DNA from: Paenibacillus campinasensis
Lineage (GTDB): Bacteria > Bacillota > Bacilli > Paenibacillales > Paenibacillaceae
Direction: 5' to 3'
Assembly (NCBI RefSeq): GCF_002272015.1
Contig: NZ_NPBY01000012.1
Location: 56,174-120,173, forward strand
Length of the DNA stretch: 64,000 nt
Position 1 is the stretch's first letter. Every line of letters begins with the position of its first letter. The notes below the pieces were generated by a model. It was not told the DNA's origin, made no database searches, and was given only the letters and a program-made list of their open reading frames with translations. A program made the translations under genes and the position numbers. This document shows positions 44,519 to 54,946 of the stretch, in pieces.

Positions 44519-44547
44519 TTGTATTCTAACGATATATCGTATAAAAT
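44519..44547 (+). promoter_or_regulatory. Promoter of the PadR/exporter operon
   Basis: TTGTAT (44519-44524), a 17-base spacer and TAAAAT (44542-44547). The first PadR dyad lies in the spacer. Confidence 0.5.
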
Positions 44548-44570
44548 TCGAAGTAATACGATATATCGTA
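44529..44570. promoter_or_regulatory. Two PadR operator dyads
   Basis: ACGATATATCGT is repeated perfectly at 44529-44540 and 44558-44569, 29 bp centre to centre; the second extends to TACGATATATCGTA (44557-44570). Both lie just before the PadR start codon. Confidence 0.75.
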
Positions 44571-44584
44571 ATGGAGGGCAATGC

Positions 44585-45415
44585 ATGACCAAGGAATGGA
44601 AGCAAGAGGAGAGACTGTTTTTGCATTTGGGCAATGCGCGGGACACCGGAGGCTCGGGCAGACGGTATTTCAGCCGGGGCGGGGTTAAGTATGCGCTGCT
44701 GGAGCTGCTCAGTCATGAGAATATGCATGGCTACCAAATGATGAAGGCGCTGGAGGAGCAGTCGGGCGGTACATATAAGCCAAGCGCCGGCTCGATTTAC
44801 CCGACCCTGCAGATGCTTCGGGACCAGGGATTGGTAGAGCCCTATAAGCAGGACGGCAAGCGTATATTTCAAATTACGGAGGAAGGCCGGGCTTATTTGC
44901 AGGAAGAAATGGAGCGTCCGGAACCGTTCAATGCTGCTGAGCAAGGGGGGGAACCTGCTGAGTTCAGCTACGATGGTCACCGCGGCTACCGCGGCCACGA
45001 AGACGAGCGCGATGCGGACCTGGATCCGCCGATGCCCCGGCGCAATCGGCGGCTGACGCCGAAGGGCAAAGAGCTGATCCACCTGCTGAAAGCAGCGGAA
45101 AGGGCAGCGATCGCCGATCCGGCGAAAGCAGAGCAGCTTCGGGCTGTGCTTGCGGACCTTCGCCAGACGCTGCAGCATATCGCTGGCATGCCCGTGCCGG
45201 GCAGCGAGTCTGATGCGGCGTATCCCGCGGCTCCGGCAGAGCCTGGCGGTTCGGCAGGGACGCCTGCGCCCGAGGGGCGTGAGGGATCGCCCGACGCTCC
45301 TGGCCCAGCGGACCGCTCCGATCATCCCGCTGCGGGTTCATCCGGCATGCCGGAAGGGCCATTCGGGCAATCCGGTTCCAGCGGCAGCCAGCCGCAACGA
45401 AATGAAGAGGAGTGA
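44585..45415 (+). CDS. PadR family regulator with long disordered tail
   Basis: A 276-residue regulator. The PadR winged helix (about residues 30-110) has KYALLELLSHENMHGYQMMK, SAGSIYPTLQML and the wing KRIFQITEEGRAYL. A second helical part (LTPKGKELIHLLKAAERAA) is used for dimerisation, and the last 75 residues are Pro/Gly/Ser/Glu-rich and probably disordered, which is unusual. GGAGGGC lies 5 bases before the ATG. Two perfect dyads upstream suggest autoregulation, and it precedes an ABC exporter pair that it likely controls. Confidence 0.88.
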   Translation: MTKEWKQEERLFLHLGNARDTGGSGRRYFSRGGVKYALLELLSHENMHGYQMMKALEEQSGGTYKPSAGSIYPTLQMLRDQGLVEPYKQDGKRIFQITEEGRAYLQEEMERPEPFNAAEQGGEPAEFSYDGHRGYRGHEDERDADLDPPMPRRNRRLTPKGKELIHLLKAAERAAIADPAKAEQLRAVLADLRQTLQHIAGMPVPGSESDAAYPAAPAEPGGSAGTPAPEGREGSPDAPGPADRSDHPAAGSSGMPEGPFGQSGSSGSQPQRNEEE

Positions 45416-45436
45416 GCTGCTGCGGTTGTAGCAGTA

Positions 45437-45461
45437 ACGCTGCCAGGCATTGTCTGGCAGC
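45437..45461 (+). other. Hairpin between padR and exporter genes
   Basis: CGCTGCCAG and CTGGCAGCG form a perfect 9-bp stem with a 7-base loop and no T-run. It may act in transcript processing or attenuation. Confidence 0.45.
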
Positions 45462-45545
45462 GGCCGTGCAGAATCGCGCGGGTCCCTATGAACATGTTCC
45501 CCGGGTCCAGGACTGCGAACTGACAAGACGGGAGGTGGGCGTGCC

Positions 45546-47303
45546 TTGACATCCGCACGCATATTGCTGGATTTTTTTCGGAAGACGTGGTTGGTATATT
45601 TGCTCTCACTTCTCCTCCATCTCGTATCCAATCTGATTAACGTTTATTTCCCGAAGGTGCTGGGGGAGTTTACTGACAAGCTGCATGTCGGGGAGCTGAC
45701 CCGTTCGCTCATTGTCGATTACAGCCTGCTGCTGCTCGCGATCGGGGTAGGGCATGTGCTCTTTAACGGCGTGGCCATGTATTTGATCATGCATATCGGG
45801 CGCAGGTTCGAATTTCTCGTAAGAGGGCGGCTGTTCCGTCATTTCACCGAGATGAGCGAGCGCTTCTATTCCCGTAACGGGGTAGGCAAGCTGCTCAGCT
45901 ATTTCATGAACGATGTCACGGCGGTGCGCGAGTCGATCTCGATGGGCTTTAACCAGTCGGCGAACGCCGCGATGCTGCTTATAGCGGCCATGTCGATGAT
46001 GTTTATCAGCGGCATCCCGGTTTATCTGATCGCAGCCTCGGTGCTGCCGCTGCTGTTGATTCCGTTTATCGTGGTGTATCTTGGTCCCGTGATCAGAAAG
46101 CGGTCGCTGGAGGTGCAGGAGGCGCTTGGACGCATGACCGATACAGCCGAGGAGCAGTTTGGCGGCATTCGGGTCACGAAGAAATTCGCCGTAGAAGATA
46201 TTATGCAGCAGCGGTTTGACCAAACGGTGGAGCGCATTCGCCGCAACCAGCTTCGACTGGTGCGCGTATCGTCGTTCTTCCAGGCATTGATTCCGTTTCT
46301 CGGCACGATTGCATTGATTACGGCGCTGGCATTTGGCGGGTATCTGACGATTATGGGCCGGATCACGCTCGGTAACTTCGTCGCACTCACGCTCTATGTC
46401 CGGATGCTGATGACTCCGCTGCAGCAGATTGGCAACGTCATTAATTCAATTCAGCGCTCACGCGCGTCGCTGGAGCGACTGAATGACCTATTGTCCCAGA
46501 AGTCGGACATTGTGGAATCAGATCATGCGAAGGCGGTGGATCTCGGCAAAGCCGAAATCCGGATCGACAACCTGAGCTTTGCTTATGAGGACACTTCTCA
46601 TCAGGTGCTGAAACAGATCGATCTGAACGTTAAACCAGGGCAGACGCTAGGCATCATCGGGCGGACCGGAAGCGGCAAAACAACGCTGATGAAGCTGCTG
46701 CTGCGCACCTATGATCCACCTCCGGGCACGATTCATTACGATGAGACGGATGTGAGAGCGTTGACGCTGGAAAGCCTGCGCAGCCAGATCGCCTATGTGC
46801 CGCAGGACGGTTTTCTGTTCAGTACGACGATCCGCGAGAATATCGCCTTCTATAAGCGCGATGCGGATCTTGATCGTGTGGAGAGCGCCGCGCGCCAGGC
46901 GCAGATCTACGATAATATTGTGGAGCTGCCGAGCCGGTTCGAGACGAGACTGGGGGAGCGCGGCCTGACACTGTCCGGCGGTCAGCGGCAGCGGACGAGT
47001 CTGGCCCGCGGCCTGATCAAGAACGCGCCGATCATGATTCTCGATGACAGTGTCAGCGCGGTGGACGCGGTGACAGAGAAGGAGATTATCGATTCGATCC
47101 AGAAGGAGCGTCAAGGCAAAACCACGATCATTATCGCGCATCGGATCAGCGCCATCAAACATGCGGATCACATCCTTGTGCTGGATGATGGCGTAATCAT
47201 TCAGCGCGGCACGCATGAGGAGCTGCTGCGGCAGGACGGACTTTATGCCGACCTTCATGCCATACAGGAGGAGGGAAGCCAGCATGGCACAAGCCATTCA
47301 TAA
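45546..47303 (+). CDS. ABC exporter half-transporter, degenerate-site subunit (BmrC-like)
   Basis: A 585-residue exporter with six transmembrane helices (about residues 10-310) and a C-terminal ATPase. Walker A is GRTGSGKTT, the signature is LSGGQRQR and Walker B is IMILDDS, in which the catalytic Glu is Asp. This marks it as the subunit carrying the non-canonical Walker B in a heterodimer. The start is TTG 45546, 7 bases after GGGAGGTGG. It overlaps the partner gene by 20 bases. Closest known analogue: BmrC/YheI multidrug exporter subunit. Confidence 0.88.
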   Translation: MTSARILLDFFRKTWLVYLLSLLLHLVSNLINVYFPKVLGEFTDKLHVGELTRSLIVDYSLLLLAIGVGHVLFNGVAMYLIMHIGRRFEFLVRGRLFRHFTEMSERFYSRNGVGKLLSYFMNDVTAVRESISMGFNQSANAAMLLIAAMSMMFISGIPVYLIAASVLPLLLIPFIVVYLGPVIRKRSLEVQEALGRMTDTAEEQFGGIRVTKKFAVEDIMQQRFDQTVERIRRNQLRLVRVSSFFQALIPFLGTIALITALAFGGYLTIMGRITLGNFVALTLYVRMLMTPLQQIGNVINSIQRSRASLERLNDLLSQKSDIVESDHAKAVDLGKAEIRIDNLSFAYEDTSHQVLKQIDLNVKPGQTLGIIGRTGSGKTTLMKLLLRTYDPPPGTIHYDETDVRALTLESLRSQIAYVPQDGFLFSTTIRENIAFYKRDADLDRVESAARQAQIYDNIVELPSRFETRLGERGLTLSGGQRQRTSLARGLIKNAPIMILDDSVSAVDAVTEKEIIDSIQKERQGKTTIIIAHRISAIKHADHILVLDDGVIIQRGTHEELLRQDGLYADLHAIQEEGSQHGTSHS

Positions 47304-49239
47304 CTGGAAGGCCGACCAGAAGGCGGATCTGAACCAGCCGGAACAGAAGCCGCATTACATCTCGGCGTTCAAGGCGTTGTCCGGCTATATCAAGCTTCAT
47401 CGCTTGGGATTTATCGGGGTGTTCTTATGTTCGCTGATTGCAATCATGTCCGAGCTGCTGCAGCCGTTCCTGATGAAAATCGCAATTGATGACAATCTGC
47501 TGGCTGGCGTTAACGATTACAGGGGACTGCTGATCATCTGCGCGATCTATCTGGGCTTGTCGGTGTCGAGCTTCGCCTTCACGTATTTGCAGAACAACCT
47601 GCTGCAGCATATCGGGCAGAGCATCGTGGCCCGCATTCGCAAGCAGCTGTTTGGCCATATCATGAAGCAGTCGATGAAATATTTCGACCGGATGTCCAGC
47701 GGCAGCCTGATCACGCATGTGTCAAGCGACACGGAAGCGCTGAATCAATTTTTCAATCAGGTGCTGCTAAGTCTGTTCCGCGACGGTCTGACGCTCGTGT
47801 TCATCATTGTGATGATGTTCCAGCTGGATGGGCAGCTGGCGCTGTATTGCATGATTTTGCTGCCGATTATTTTTGTCATCGCGATTGCGTTCCGCTCATT
47901 CATGCGTACGACGTATCAGCTGGCCAGAACGAGGCTGTCACGGATGGTTGCCTTTGTGGCCGAAAATCTGTCCGGCATGAATCTTGTCCAGGTGTTTCAC
48001 CAGCAGAAAGAGCAGGAGAAGCAGTTCAACGAGCGGAACAGCTCGTATTTTAAAGCCAATTTGCGTGAAATCCGGACGAATGTGCTGTTTGGACGCACCT
48101 TTGATATATTGAGCAACCTGTCGATTGCGCTGGTGGTCTGGGTTGGCGGAAACGCGGTGCTGGATCAAAGCCTGGCGTTCGGCGTTCTGTATGCGTTTAT
48201 AACGTATATCCGTCAGTTCTTCCAGCCGATCAATACGATCACTCAGCAATGGAATACGCTGCAATCGGCTACGGTAGCGGTGTCGCGCATCTGGGCAGTG
48301 TTCGAGAGCAAGCCGGAGATCGTGGATCGCACAGATGTCGTGTCAGCGGATGCCGCGGCATCGTCTTCTGCGTCTTCTGCGTCTTCTGCACAGCCGACGA
48401 AGTTTGACGTGGACCGTGCGGCAGCTCGGAAGGGCGGCCCAGCGGAGCCTGAGGGGCGTCATTCAGTCAAGAGCGCTCAAGGATTTCTGCCTGAACAGGT
48501 GAGAGGACGTATTGATTTTCATGAGGTTTCTTTTGCATACGAGGAAGGGACACCGATTATCCGTCAGGTGGATCTGCATATTCGGCCCGGTGAATTGATC
48601 GGGGTGGTCGGTACGACCGGTGCGGGAAAAAGCTCGCTGATCAGCCTGCTGTGCCGCTTCTATGACGTGCAGGAAGGCAGCATCTGCATTGACGGCGTAG
48701 ATGTGCGCGATATTCCGCAGCGTTCACTGCACCGCATCGTCGGGCTTGTGCAGCAGGAGCCGTACTTGTATTCGGGCAGCATCATTGATAATATCCGGAT
48801 GTTCGACGAGTCGATCAGCCGTGAGGAAGTGATATCCGCTTGCGAGTTTGTGGGCGCGGATCATATTATCCGGAAGCTGGCGAAAGGCTATGATACGATG
48901 CTGTCTGAACGGGGCAGCGGGTTGTCGGCGGGCGAGCGGCAGATGATTTCTTTTGCCCGGATTATTGTGTTCAAGCCGAAGATCCTTATCCTGGATGAAG
49001 CCAGCGCCAACCTGGACTCGTACACAGAGCAGCTGATTCAGAATGCCCTTTATGTCGTGTCCCAGAATCGCACCACGATTGTTATTGCCCATCGGTTGTC
49101 CACCATCATGCAGGCAGACCGCATTCTCGTGATGAGTAAAGGCGAAATTATTGAACAAGGCACTCACGAGCAACTGCTGGAGCGCGGCGGCCAGTACCGG
49201 GAGCTATACGAGCACTCGCAAGGCCATGTGGCGGTGTAG
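47284..49239 (+). CDS. ABC exporter half-transporter, partner subunit (BmrD-like)
   Basis: A 651-residue exporter half. Six transmembrane helices are followed by a linker (about residues 345-410) containing an SSASSASSA repeat from a 9-bp tandem repeat (48364-48390), then the ATPase. Walker A is GTTGAGKSS, the signature is altered to LSAGERQ, and Walker B is ILILDEAS with the catalytic Glu. Together with the partner this gives one active and one degenerate ATP site, as in BmrCD or TM287/288. The ATG at 47284 follows GAGGAGGGA. Confidence 0.88.
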   Translation: MAQAIHNWKADQKADLNQPEQKPHYISAFKALSGYIKLHRLGFIGVFLCSLIAIMSELLQPFLMKIAIDDNLLAGVNDYRGLLIICAIYLGLSVSSFAFTYLQNNLLQHIGQSIVARIRKQLFGHIMKQSMKYFDRMSSGSLITHVSSDTEALNQFFNQVLLSLFRDGLTLVFIIVMMFQLDGQLALYCMILLPIIFVIAIAFRSFMRTTYQLARTRLSRMVAFVAENLSGMNLVQVFHQQKEQEKQFNERNSSYFKANLREIRTNVLFGRTFDILSNLSIALVVWVGGNAVLDQSLAFGVLYAFITYIRQFFQPINTITQQWNTLQSATVAVSRIWAVFESKPEIVDRTDVVSADAAASSSASSASSAQPTKFDVDRAAARKGGPAEPEGRHSVKSAQGFLPEQVRGRIDFHEVSFAYEEGTPIIRQVDLHIRPGELIGVVGTTGAGKSSLISLLCRFYDVQEGSICIDGVDVRDIPQRSLHRIVGLVQQEPYLYSGSIIDNIRMFDESISREEVISACEFVGADHIIRKLAKGYDTMLSERGSGLSAGERQMISFARIIVFKPKILILDEASANLDSYTEQLIQNALYVVSQNRTTIVIAHRLSTIMQADRILVMSKGEIIEQGTHEQLLERGGQYRELYEHSQGHVAV

Positions 49240-49433
49240 CAGGAGGGGATATTCAGTGCAGTGCAGTTCAGGCCGTGCCTGCCATCAGTCTAAGGGGCAG
49301 CGCCGTTATTGCCTCTAATACGGGCACATGGCTTCCGGTTGATCGATTCCGGTTCTTGGTATCCAGCAGCTTCCTTCGTCACGTTTCGGCTTACATGCTA
49401 TAATAGAGAAAACTTGATAAGGGAAGATGAATG

Positions 49434-49787
49434 ATGACCAAACATCGTATCTATACAACCAGCTTTGCAAGTGTCTATCCCCATTATGTGACGAAGGCTG
49501 AACGAAAAGGCCGTACCAAAGCCGAAGTGGATGAAATTATCTGTTGGCTGACAGGATATAGCCAGGAAGAGCTGGAAACACAACTGGATGAGAAGACAGA
49601 TTTTGAGACTTTCTTTGCGAAGGCTCCAGCCATGAATCCGGCGCGGGCTTTGGTTAAAGGCGTCGTATGCGGCGTCCGCGTGGAAGACATTGAAGAAACG
49701 ACGATGCGGGAAATTCGCTATCTGGATAAGCTGATTGACGAACTGGCTAAAGGGAAAGCGATGGAGAAGATTTTGCGAGAGGTATAA
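49434..49787 (+). CDS. DUF2200 family protein
   Basis: A 117-residue soluble protein. [37 protein letters not shown] and the Glu/Asp-rich [15 protein letters not shown] match DUF2200, a small uncharacterised family. GGGAAGATGA precedes the ATG pair at 49431/49434. A strong terminator follows. Confidence 0.82.
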   Translation: MTKHRIYTTSFASVYPHYVTKAERKGRTKAEVDEIICWLTGYSQEELETQLDEKTDFETFFAKAPAMNPARALVKGVVCGVRVEDIEETTMREIRYLDKLIDELAKGKAMEKILREV

Positions 49788-49793
49788 TGGTCA

Positions 49794-49841
49794 CGAAAAA
49801 ACACGGATTAGTTTCTAATCATCGGTGTTTTTTCGTTTTTT
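49794..49841. terminator. Terminator of the DUF2200 gene
   Basis: CGAAAAAACAC pairs with GTGTTTTTTCG, with an inner GATTAG/CTAATC helix. Confidence 0.92.
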
Positions 49842-49958
49842 TGGATCAGGCGGAGCAGGTAAGTGGATGATGACAAGCGGCAGGGGAAGGACGTTGATTT
49901 TGATTCGTTCTGGACGATCAAAGGTAAACATCAAGATATCAATGTAACGGGGGATAGG

Positions 49959-50439
49959 ATGATGAATCAATATGGAACACTCCATGAGACAAATGATCGA
50001 TATGTTCTAAGATTTGAACGCTTATTTTCACATAAACCGGAGGATCTTTTCCGTAACATTACGAATCCGGATTATTTCTCTCAATGGTATCCTTTCGCAA
50101 CGGGCGAGATGGAGCTCAAAGAAGGAGGCAAGATTTTCTTTGATGATGGTGAAGGTTCGACATATGAAGGTATTATAACTGATCTAAAAGCCCCCCCATC
50201 TTCTTGAGTTCCGTGAAGGAGATGATCGGATACACATCTCCTTAGTGGAAGAAGAGGAAGGATGCCAGCTCATCTTCACCCATATGTTCGACAATAAGGA
50301 TATGGCAATGTACACTGCTGCCGGATGGCATCAATGTCTGGATGTACTTCAACAGATCTGTAACAGACATCTCGTGGTATGGAAAGAGAACTCAGTGGAG
50401 CTGAGGGAATATTACCGGGAAGCATTTTGTCTAGAATAA
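49959..50439 (+). pseudogene. SRPBCC (AHSA1-like) gene with frameshift at a C7 tract
   Basis: The N-terminal half (YVLRFERLFSHKPEDLFRNI, NPDYFSQWYPFATGEMEL) and the C-terminal half (EEEGCQLIFTHMFDNKDMAM, YTAAGWHQCLDVLQQI) of one AHSA1/SRPBCC protein lie in adjacent frames. The shift falls at seven C residues (50191-50197); six would restore one frame, reading KAPHLLEFREGDD. The repaired protein would have about 159 residues. This is either a slippage mutation or a sequence error. AHSA1-like proteins bind hydrophobic ligands or act as co-chaperone domains. Confidence 0.75.
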
Positions 50440-50604
50440 AAAAAGCATCCTCATTACGAAAAGGAGCGCGGCATCTGGTTGACATATGTAATGGTTAGCA
50501 GGAATGCGAATTTCTCTGGGATCAGTTAACATAATAATTATTATGAAACTATTGGATGGGAATTACGATTTAAGGACTCCCAACTTATTTCATTTTCATC
50601 CCGA

Positions 50605-50645
50605 AAAGGTTGCCTCCGGCCTCACACCCTACGCAGGTAACCTTT
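50605..50645. terminator. Hairpin near the hydrolase relic
   Basis: AAAGGTT-N-CCT pairs with AGG-N-AACCTTT around a long loop, 7 bases past the stop of the leftward relic. Confidence 0.4.
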
Positions 50646-50652
50646 CTATTTG

Positions 50653-51290
50653 TTACTTCACAATATGAGCCAGCATCAAAGGCATAAGAGAATGAAAGAG
50701 GACAGAGCGAATTGGAAGGGGAAAGCTTCTGCGGGGACAAGCTTCACCGAAATAGCTGATATCATAGCTGATGTTGTTCACATGCGTTTGATCTTGCTGC
50801 TGAAGCTGAATCTCTGATCGGGTAGATTTCAGGCTGATCTTGAAATCTTGAGGACGATGGAACTGGGCTGCCATCAGATAGGCTGCGGCGTCCGGCGCCG
50901 ATGCGGTCAGTTCGTAAGCTCCCGGGGCCGGCTGATTCAGCAGCACCTGGTGATGCGATGCCTCCTGGAATATTTTCTTCATCTTGGTACATCTCGGGCT
51001 GAAGCCTCTCGACAGTGCCGTCCGGATGGGTGAGCTCCAAGCTGTGCATCGGCTTGTCGCTGATCCAGTTCAGCTGAACGGATGCCACGCCATCTTCGAC
51101 AACAAGCGTCTCGTTGCCTGTCCATGGAGCTTGCCTCCCCGGATCGTGAGCTATCGAGGCGCTTGGCGCAATCCGTGCGTGGCCGGATTCAGAAGAGAAG
51201 GCCTGGGCCGGTTCCGCTTGCTGCAAATAATGTACTCTATGAATAGAGCGCTACCCAATGGTCCTAAGACTTTGAGACTGTTGTAGATTG
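50653..51290 (-). pseudogene. C-terminal remnant of an exported protein gene
   Basis: Read leftward, one frame gives GNETLVVEDGVASVQLNWIS and ELTHPDGTVERLQPE; after a frameshift near 50975 another gives QEASHHQVLLNQPAPGAYEL and AAYLMAAQFHRPQDFKISLK. Both have the beta-rich pattern of a C-terminal sandwich domain found in some secreted hydrolases. The proposed hydrolase part is missing and no start is visible. Family assignment is tentative. Confidence 0.5.
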
Positions 51291-51359
51291 GAACTGGAAA
51301 TGTTAGGGTAAAAGCAGATAACGAAGTGACTTATTTTTTTACGCTAGAATGACCGTTAT

Positions 51360-51379
51360 ACCAAATTGGTCAATTGGTT
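51360..51379. promoter_or_regulatory. Possible operator before the P450 gene
   Basis: ACCAA-A-TTGGT (51360-51370) is a small palindrome and AATTGGT is repeated directly at 51364 and 51372. It lies 140 bases before the P450 gene and may bind a fatty-acid-responsive repressor; no such gene is adjacent. Confidence 0.3.
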
Positions 51380-51519
51380 CTGTTTCGTTTTTTTAATGTT
51401 TTGCATTCAATGTGATTACTTGCAGCATATGAAGTGATCTCCGTGAATTTGTAGCGTTTATTTCAAAAAAGTCATGATTCAGAAGGTTGGATTAATAAGT
51501 TGGAGGAGGAGTGATGTGC

Positions 51520-54500
51520 ATGTCCCTTTTTTCAGTACCGCAACCCAAAACATTCGGCCCTTTAGGTAACTTGCCGCATTTAAACTTTGAGGAGCCTGTG
51601 CAATCCCTGGTTAAACTTGCAGACCAATATGGACCTATCTTTCGAATGGAGTATCCAGGACGAAGCGAGCTGTATATTTCAGGTCATGAGCTGGTCGCCG
51701 AGGTAACGGATGAATCCAAATTCGATAAGCGTGTGTGGGCACCTCTTGAGAAAGTTCGTGCGTTTGCAGGAGATGGCTTGTTTACAAGCTGGACCTATGA
51801 ACCCAATTGGAAAAAAGCCCACAATGTGCTGTTACCCAGCTTCAGCCAGCGCGCCATGCAGGGATATCATAACAAGATGGTTGATCTCGCTGTGCAGCTT
51901 GTTCAGAAATGGTCCAGGCTGAATCCCGATGAAGCGGTTAACGTCCCCGATGATATGACACGTCTAACCCTGGATACGATCGGATTGTGCGGATTCAATT
52001 ATCGGTTTAACAGCTTTTACAGAGAAGAACCGCACCCATTTATCACGAGCATGGTACGCGCATTGGATGAGGCCATGAGTTCACTGCAGCGCCTTCGCAT
52101 TCAGGATAAGCTGATGATCAGTAAAAAGAAACAGTTTGAACAGGATATCCGTTCGATGTTCACGCTGGTCGATCATATTATTGCCGAGCGCAAAGAGCAC
52201 CCTCAGGAAGGTGCGGATGATCTGTTATCCCATATGCTTAACGGCAAGGACCCGGAAACGGGAGAAACACTGGATGATGAAAATATCCGTTATCAGATTA
52301 TTACATTCCTCATTGCAGGGCATGAGACAACGAGTGGATTACTATCCTTTGCCATTTACTACTTGATGAAAAATCCGGATAAGTTGGCCAAGGCGCAAGC
52401 CGAAGCCGACCAGATTCTGAAAGATCCGGTTCCGACGTACAATCAGGTTCGCAATCTGAAATACATCCGCATGGTGCTGAACGAAGCGTTGCGCTTGTGG
52501 CCAACGGCTCCGGCATTTTCCCTTTACGCCAAAGAGGACACGGTGCTCGCAGGAAAGTACCCTTTGCAAAAAGGGGATAGTGTAAGTGTGCTCATTCCCA
52601 AGCTGCACCGTGACCGTGATGCTTGGGGGGACGATGTAGAGGAATTCCGTCCGGAGCGGTTCGAGGATCCGAGCAAGGTTCCGCATGATGCCTACAAGCC
52701 GTTTGGTAATGGTCAACGGGCCTGCATTGGACAGCAGTTTGCACTTCAGGAGGCAACGCTTGTGCTGGGCATGGTCCTGAAACATTTTGACCTGATCGAT
52801 CATACCGATTACCAGTTGAAGGTAAAAGAGACTTTGACACTCAAGCCGGAACATTTCACCATTCGGGTTCGTGTGAGTGGTGGGCAGCCCGTCATGGCTG
52901 TTCCAGGTATTTCGGTAAAGGAACCATCTTCGGTTGCCAAAAGAAAAGAGCCTGATCCGGCAAATGCCCATCACACCCCGATGCTGGTCTTGTACGGCTC
53001 CAATCTGGGTACAGCGGAAGGTATTGCCCGTGAGATTGCAGATCATGCACGATACCAGGGATTTCGAAGTGAAGTCGCAGCACTGAATGATCGGGTAGGC
53101 AAACTGCCGAAAGAAGGTGTTGTTATTATCGTCAGTGCATCCTACAATGGCCAGCCGCCGAGTAATGCCAAGGACTTTGTGGAATGGATTGAACATGCAG
53201 ATCACAAGGAATTTGAGGGAGTCCGTTATGCTGTTCTTGGATGCGGGGATCACAACTGGGCCAGCACGTATCAGCGTATCCCGCGTTTGATTGATGAACA
53301 GCTCTCTTCGAAGGGCGCAACGCGGTTGTCTCCTCTTGGTGAAAGTGACGCAAGCGGGGATTTTGAGAAGCAGGTAGAGGACTGGAGTGAACAATTGTGG
53401 CAGGATCTGGCACGTGCGATGGGACTTGAGCTCAGCAGCAGCTCAGGCAGTGAATGCAGTTCATTGTCCATACAGTTTGTAAGTGGGCTAGCGGTGACAC
53501 CGCTCGCAGATACGTATGATGCCCATGTAGCTCAAGTGCTCGAAAATCGGGAACTTCATGATGCGGGCAGCCCGCGGAGTACACGTCATCTGGAAATTAA
53601 ACTGCCTGAGGGCATGACCTACAAGGAAGGTGATCATCTGGGAATTCTGCCGCAAAATCCACCGGAACTTGTGGAACGCGTACTAAAGCGCTACGGTTAC
53701 ACTGGTACGGAACATTTGGTTCTGGATGCATCGGGTCGAAGTGCAGCACATTTGCCCCTACAGCAGCCGGTTAATCTATATGACCTGCTCAGTCACAGTG
53801 TGGAGCTACAAGAGGCAGCAACGCGTGCACAGCTGAGAGAGCTGGCGGCATATACCGTTTGCCCCCCGCACAAGAAGGAGCTAGAAGCTCTCCTGGATGA
53901 ATCTGTGTATATGGAAGAAGTGCGGAGCAAACGGATATCGATGCTGGATTATCTGGTTAAGTACGAGGCGTGTGAAATGCCGTTTGAACGCTTCCTGGAA
54001 CTGCTGCCTCCACTCAAAGCGAGATATTATTCCATCTCCAGTTCACCTCGTGTACAGCCGGAACAGGCCAGCATCACAGTCCGTGTAGTTCGTGCTCCTG
54101 CCTGGAGCGGACAAGGGGAATATAAAGGCATAGCGTCAAACTATCTGGCGAACCTGAAACCGGGTGAAGAGGTGGTTATGTTCATACGGACGCCAGAGTC
54201 CGGGTTTGATTTGCCAGATCAAGCGGATGTACCGATTGTTATGGTAGGTCCTGGAACAGGTGTGGCACCATTCCGTGGTTTCCTGCAGGCAAGACGTGTT
54301 TTGAAGGAACAAGGGCAGCAGGTTGGCGAAGCCCATCTGTACTTTGGATGCCGTAACCCGGAACATGACTTTTTGTATAAAAATGAGCTTGAAGCTGCAC
54401 AGCAAGAAGGGCTTGTCCAACTCCATACGGCTTTCTCCAGCGTGGATGGACAGGACAAATGCTACGTGCAGCATCTGATGAGAGACGACGCCCACAAGCT

Positions 54501-54693
54501 GATTCCACTGCTTGAGCAGGGCGGGCATCTGTATGTTTGCGGAGATGGAAGCAAGATGGCTCCTGATGTAGAGGCTACGCTCAAGCAAGCATACATCGAC
54601 ATTAGCGGCAAATCCGCAGAACAGGCGGATGCATGGCTTGAACGTTTGCAGCAGGAAGGCCGGTACGCCAAAGATGTTTGGACAGGTCTATAG
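51520..54693 (+). CDS. Self-sufficient cytochrome P450/P450 reductase (CYP102, BM3-type)
   Basis: A 1057-residue fusion enzyme. The P450 domain (about 1-460) has [11 protein letters not shown] in helix [11 protein letters not shown] (ExxR) and the heme motif [12 protein letters not shown] with Cys at about residue 402, against Cys400 in P450 BM3. The FMN domain starts at about 487 ([18 protein letters not shown]). The FAD/NADPH reductase follows ([38 protein letters not shown]). It should hydroxylate fatty acids at subterminal positions with NADPH and O2. GGAGGAGGAG lies 9 bases before the ATG at 51520. Confidence 0.95.
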   Translation: MSLFSVPQPKTFGPLGNLPHLNFEEPVQSLVKLADQYGPIFRMEYPGRSELYISGHELVAEVTDESKFDKRVWAPLEKVRAFAGDGLFTSWTYEPNWKKAHNVLLPSFSQRAMQGYHNKMVDLAVQLVQKWSRLNPDEAVNVPDDMTRLTLDTIGLCGFNYRFNSFYREEPHPFITSMVRALDEAMSSLQRLRIQDKLMISKKKQFEQDIRSMFTLVDHIIAERKEHPQEGADDLLSHMLNGKDPETGETLDDENIRYQIITFLIAGHETTSGLLSFAIYYLMKNPDKLAKAQAEADQILKDPVPTYNQVRNLKYIRMVLNEALRLWPTAPAFSLYAKEDTVLAGKYPLQKGDSVSVLIPKLHRDRDAWGDDVEEFRPERFEDPSKVPHDAYKPFGNGQRACIGQQFALQEATLVLGMVLKHFDLIDHTDYQLKVKETLTLKPEHFTIRVRVSGGQPVMAVPGISVKEPSSVAKRKEPDPANAHHTPMLVLYGSNLGTAEGIAREIADHARYQGFRSEVAALNDRVGKLPKEGVVIIVSASYNGQPPSNAKDFVEWIEHADHKEFEGVRYAVLGCGDHNWASTYQRIPRLIDEQLSSKGATRLSPLGESDASGDFEKQVEDWSEQLWQDLARAMGLELSSSSGSECSSLSIQFVSGLAVTPLADTYDAHVAQVLENRELHDAGSPRSTRHLEIKLPEGMTYKEGDHLGILPQNPPELVERVLKRYGYTGTEHLVLDASGRSAAHLPLQQPVNLYDLLSHSVELQEAATRAQLRELAAYTVCPPHKKELEALLDESVYMEEVRSKRISMLDYLVKYEACEMPFERFLELLPPLKARYYSISSSPRVQPEQASITVRVVRAPAWSGQGEYKGIASNYLANLKPGEEVVMFIRTPESGFDLPDQADVPIVMVGPGTGVAPFRGFLQARRVLKEQGQQVGEAHLYFGCRNPEHDFLYKNELEAAQQEGLVQLHTAFSSVDGQDKCYVQHLMRDDAHKLIPLLEQGGHLYVCGDGSKMAPDVEATLKQAYIDISGKSAEQADAWLERLQQEGRYAKDVWTGL

Positions 54694-54744
54694 TGGGATA
54701 AACGAAATGAATCGAGTATTACTTGCCATACATGAATGAGTTGC

Positions 54745-54786
54745 ACGGTGAGACACAGAGAAAAAAGCTGTGCTCACCGTTATTTA
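54745..54786 (+). terminator. Terminator of the P450 gene
   Basis: ACGGTGAG/CTCACCGT and CACAG/CTGTG form a long stem, followed by TATTTA. Confidence 0.8.
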
Positions 54787-54946
54787 GTCGTGATGTCCCC
54801 ATACGAGCATAGCGATACAAGTTAAGGTATAATTTAATGGGCAGTATAGATGTATAGCAAGAGACTGAGACTGATCAGTGTATCTGCTTTTTCTTTTTGG
54901 CGTGCTGGGCGAAGGCTCATAATCTAAGATACAGGAAGTGATCCAA

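Noticed and set aside
48364..48390. 9-bp tandem repeat as a mobile or CRISPR-like repeat
   Set aside because: Three short in-frame units encode an SSA linker in the exporter; this is coding low complexity.
52342..53394. 350-codon frame on the minus strand
   Set aside because: Antisense to the continuous, motif-complete P450 fusion gene.
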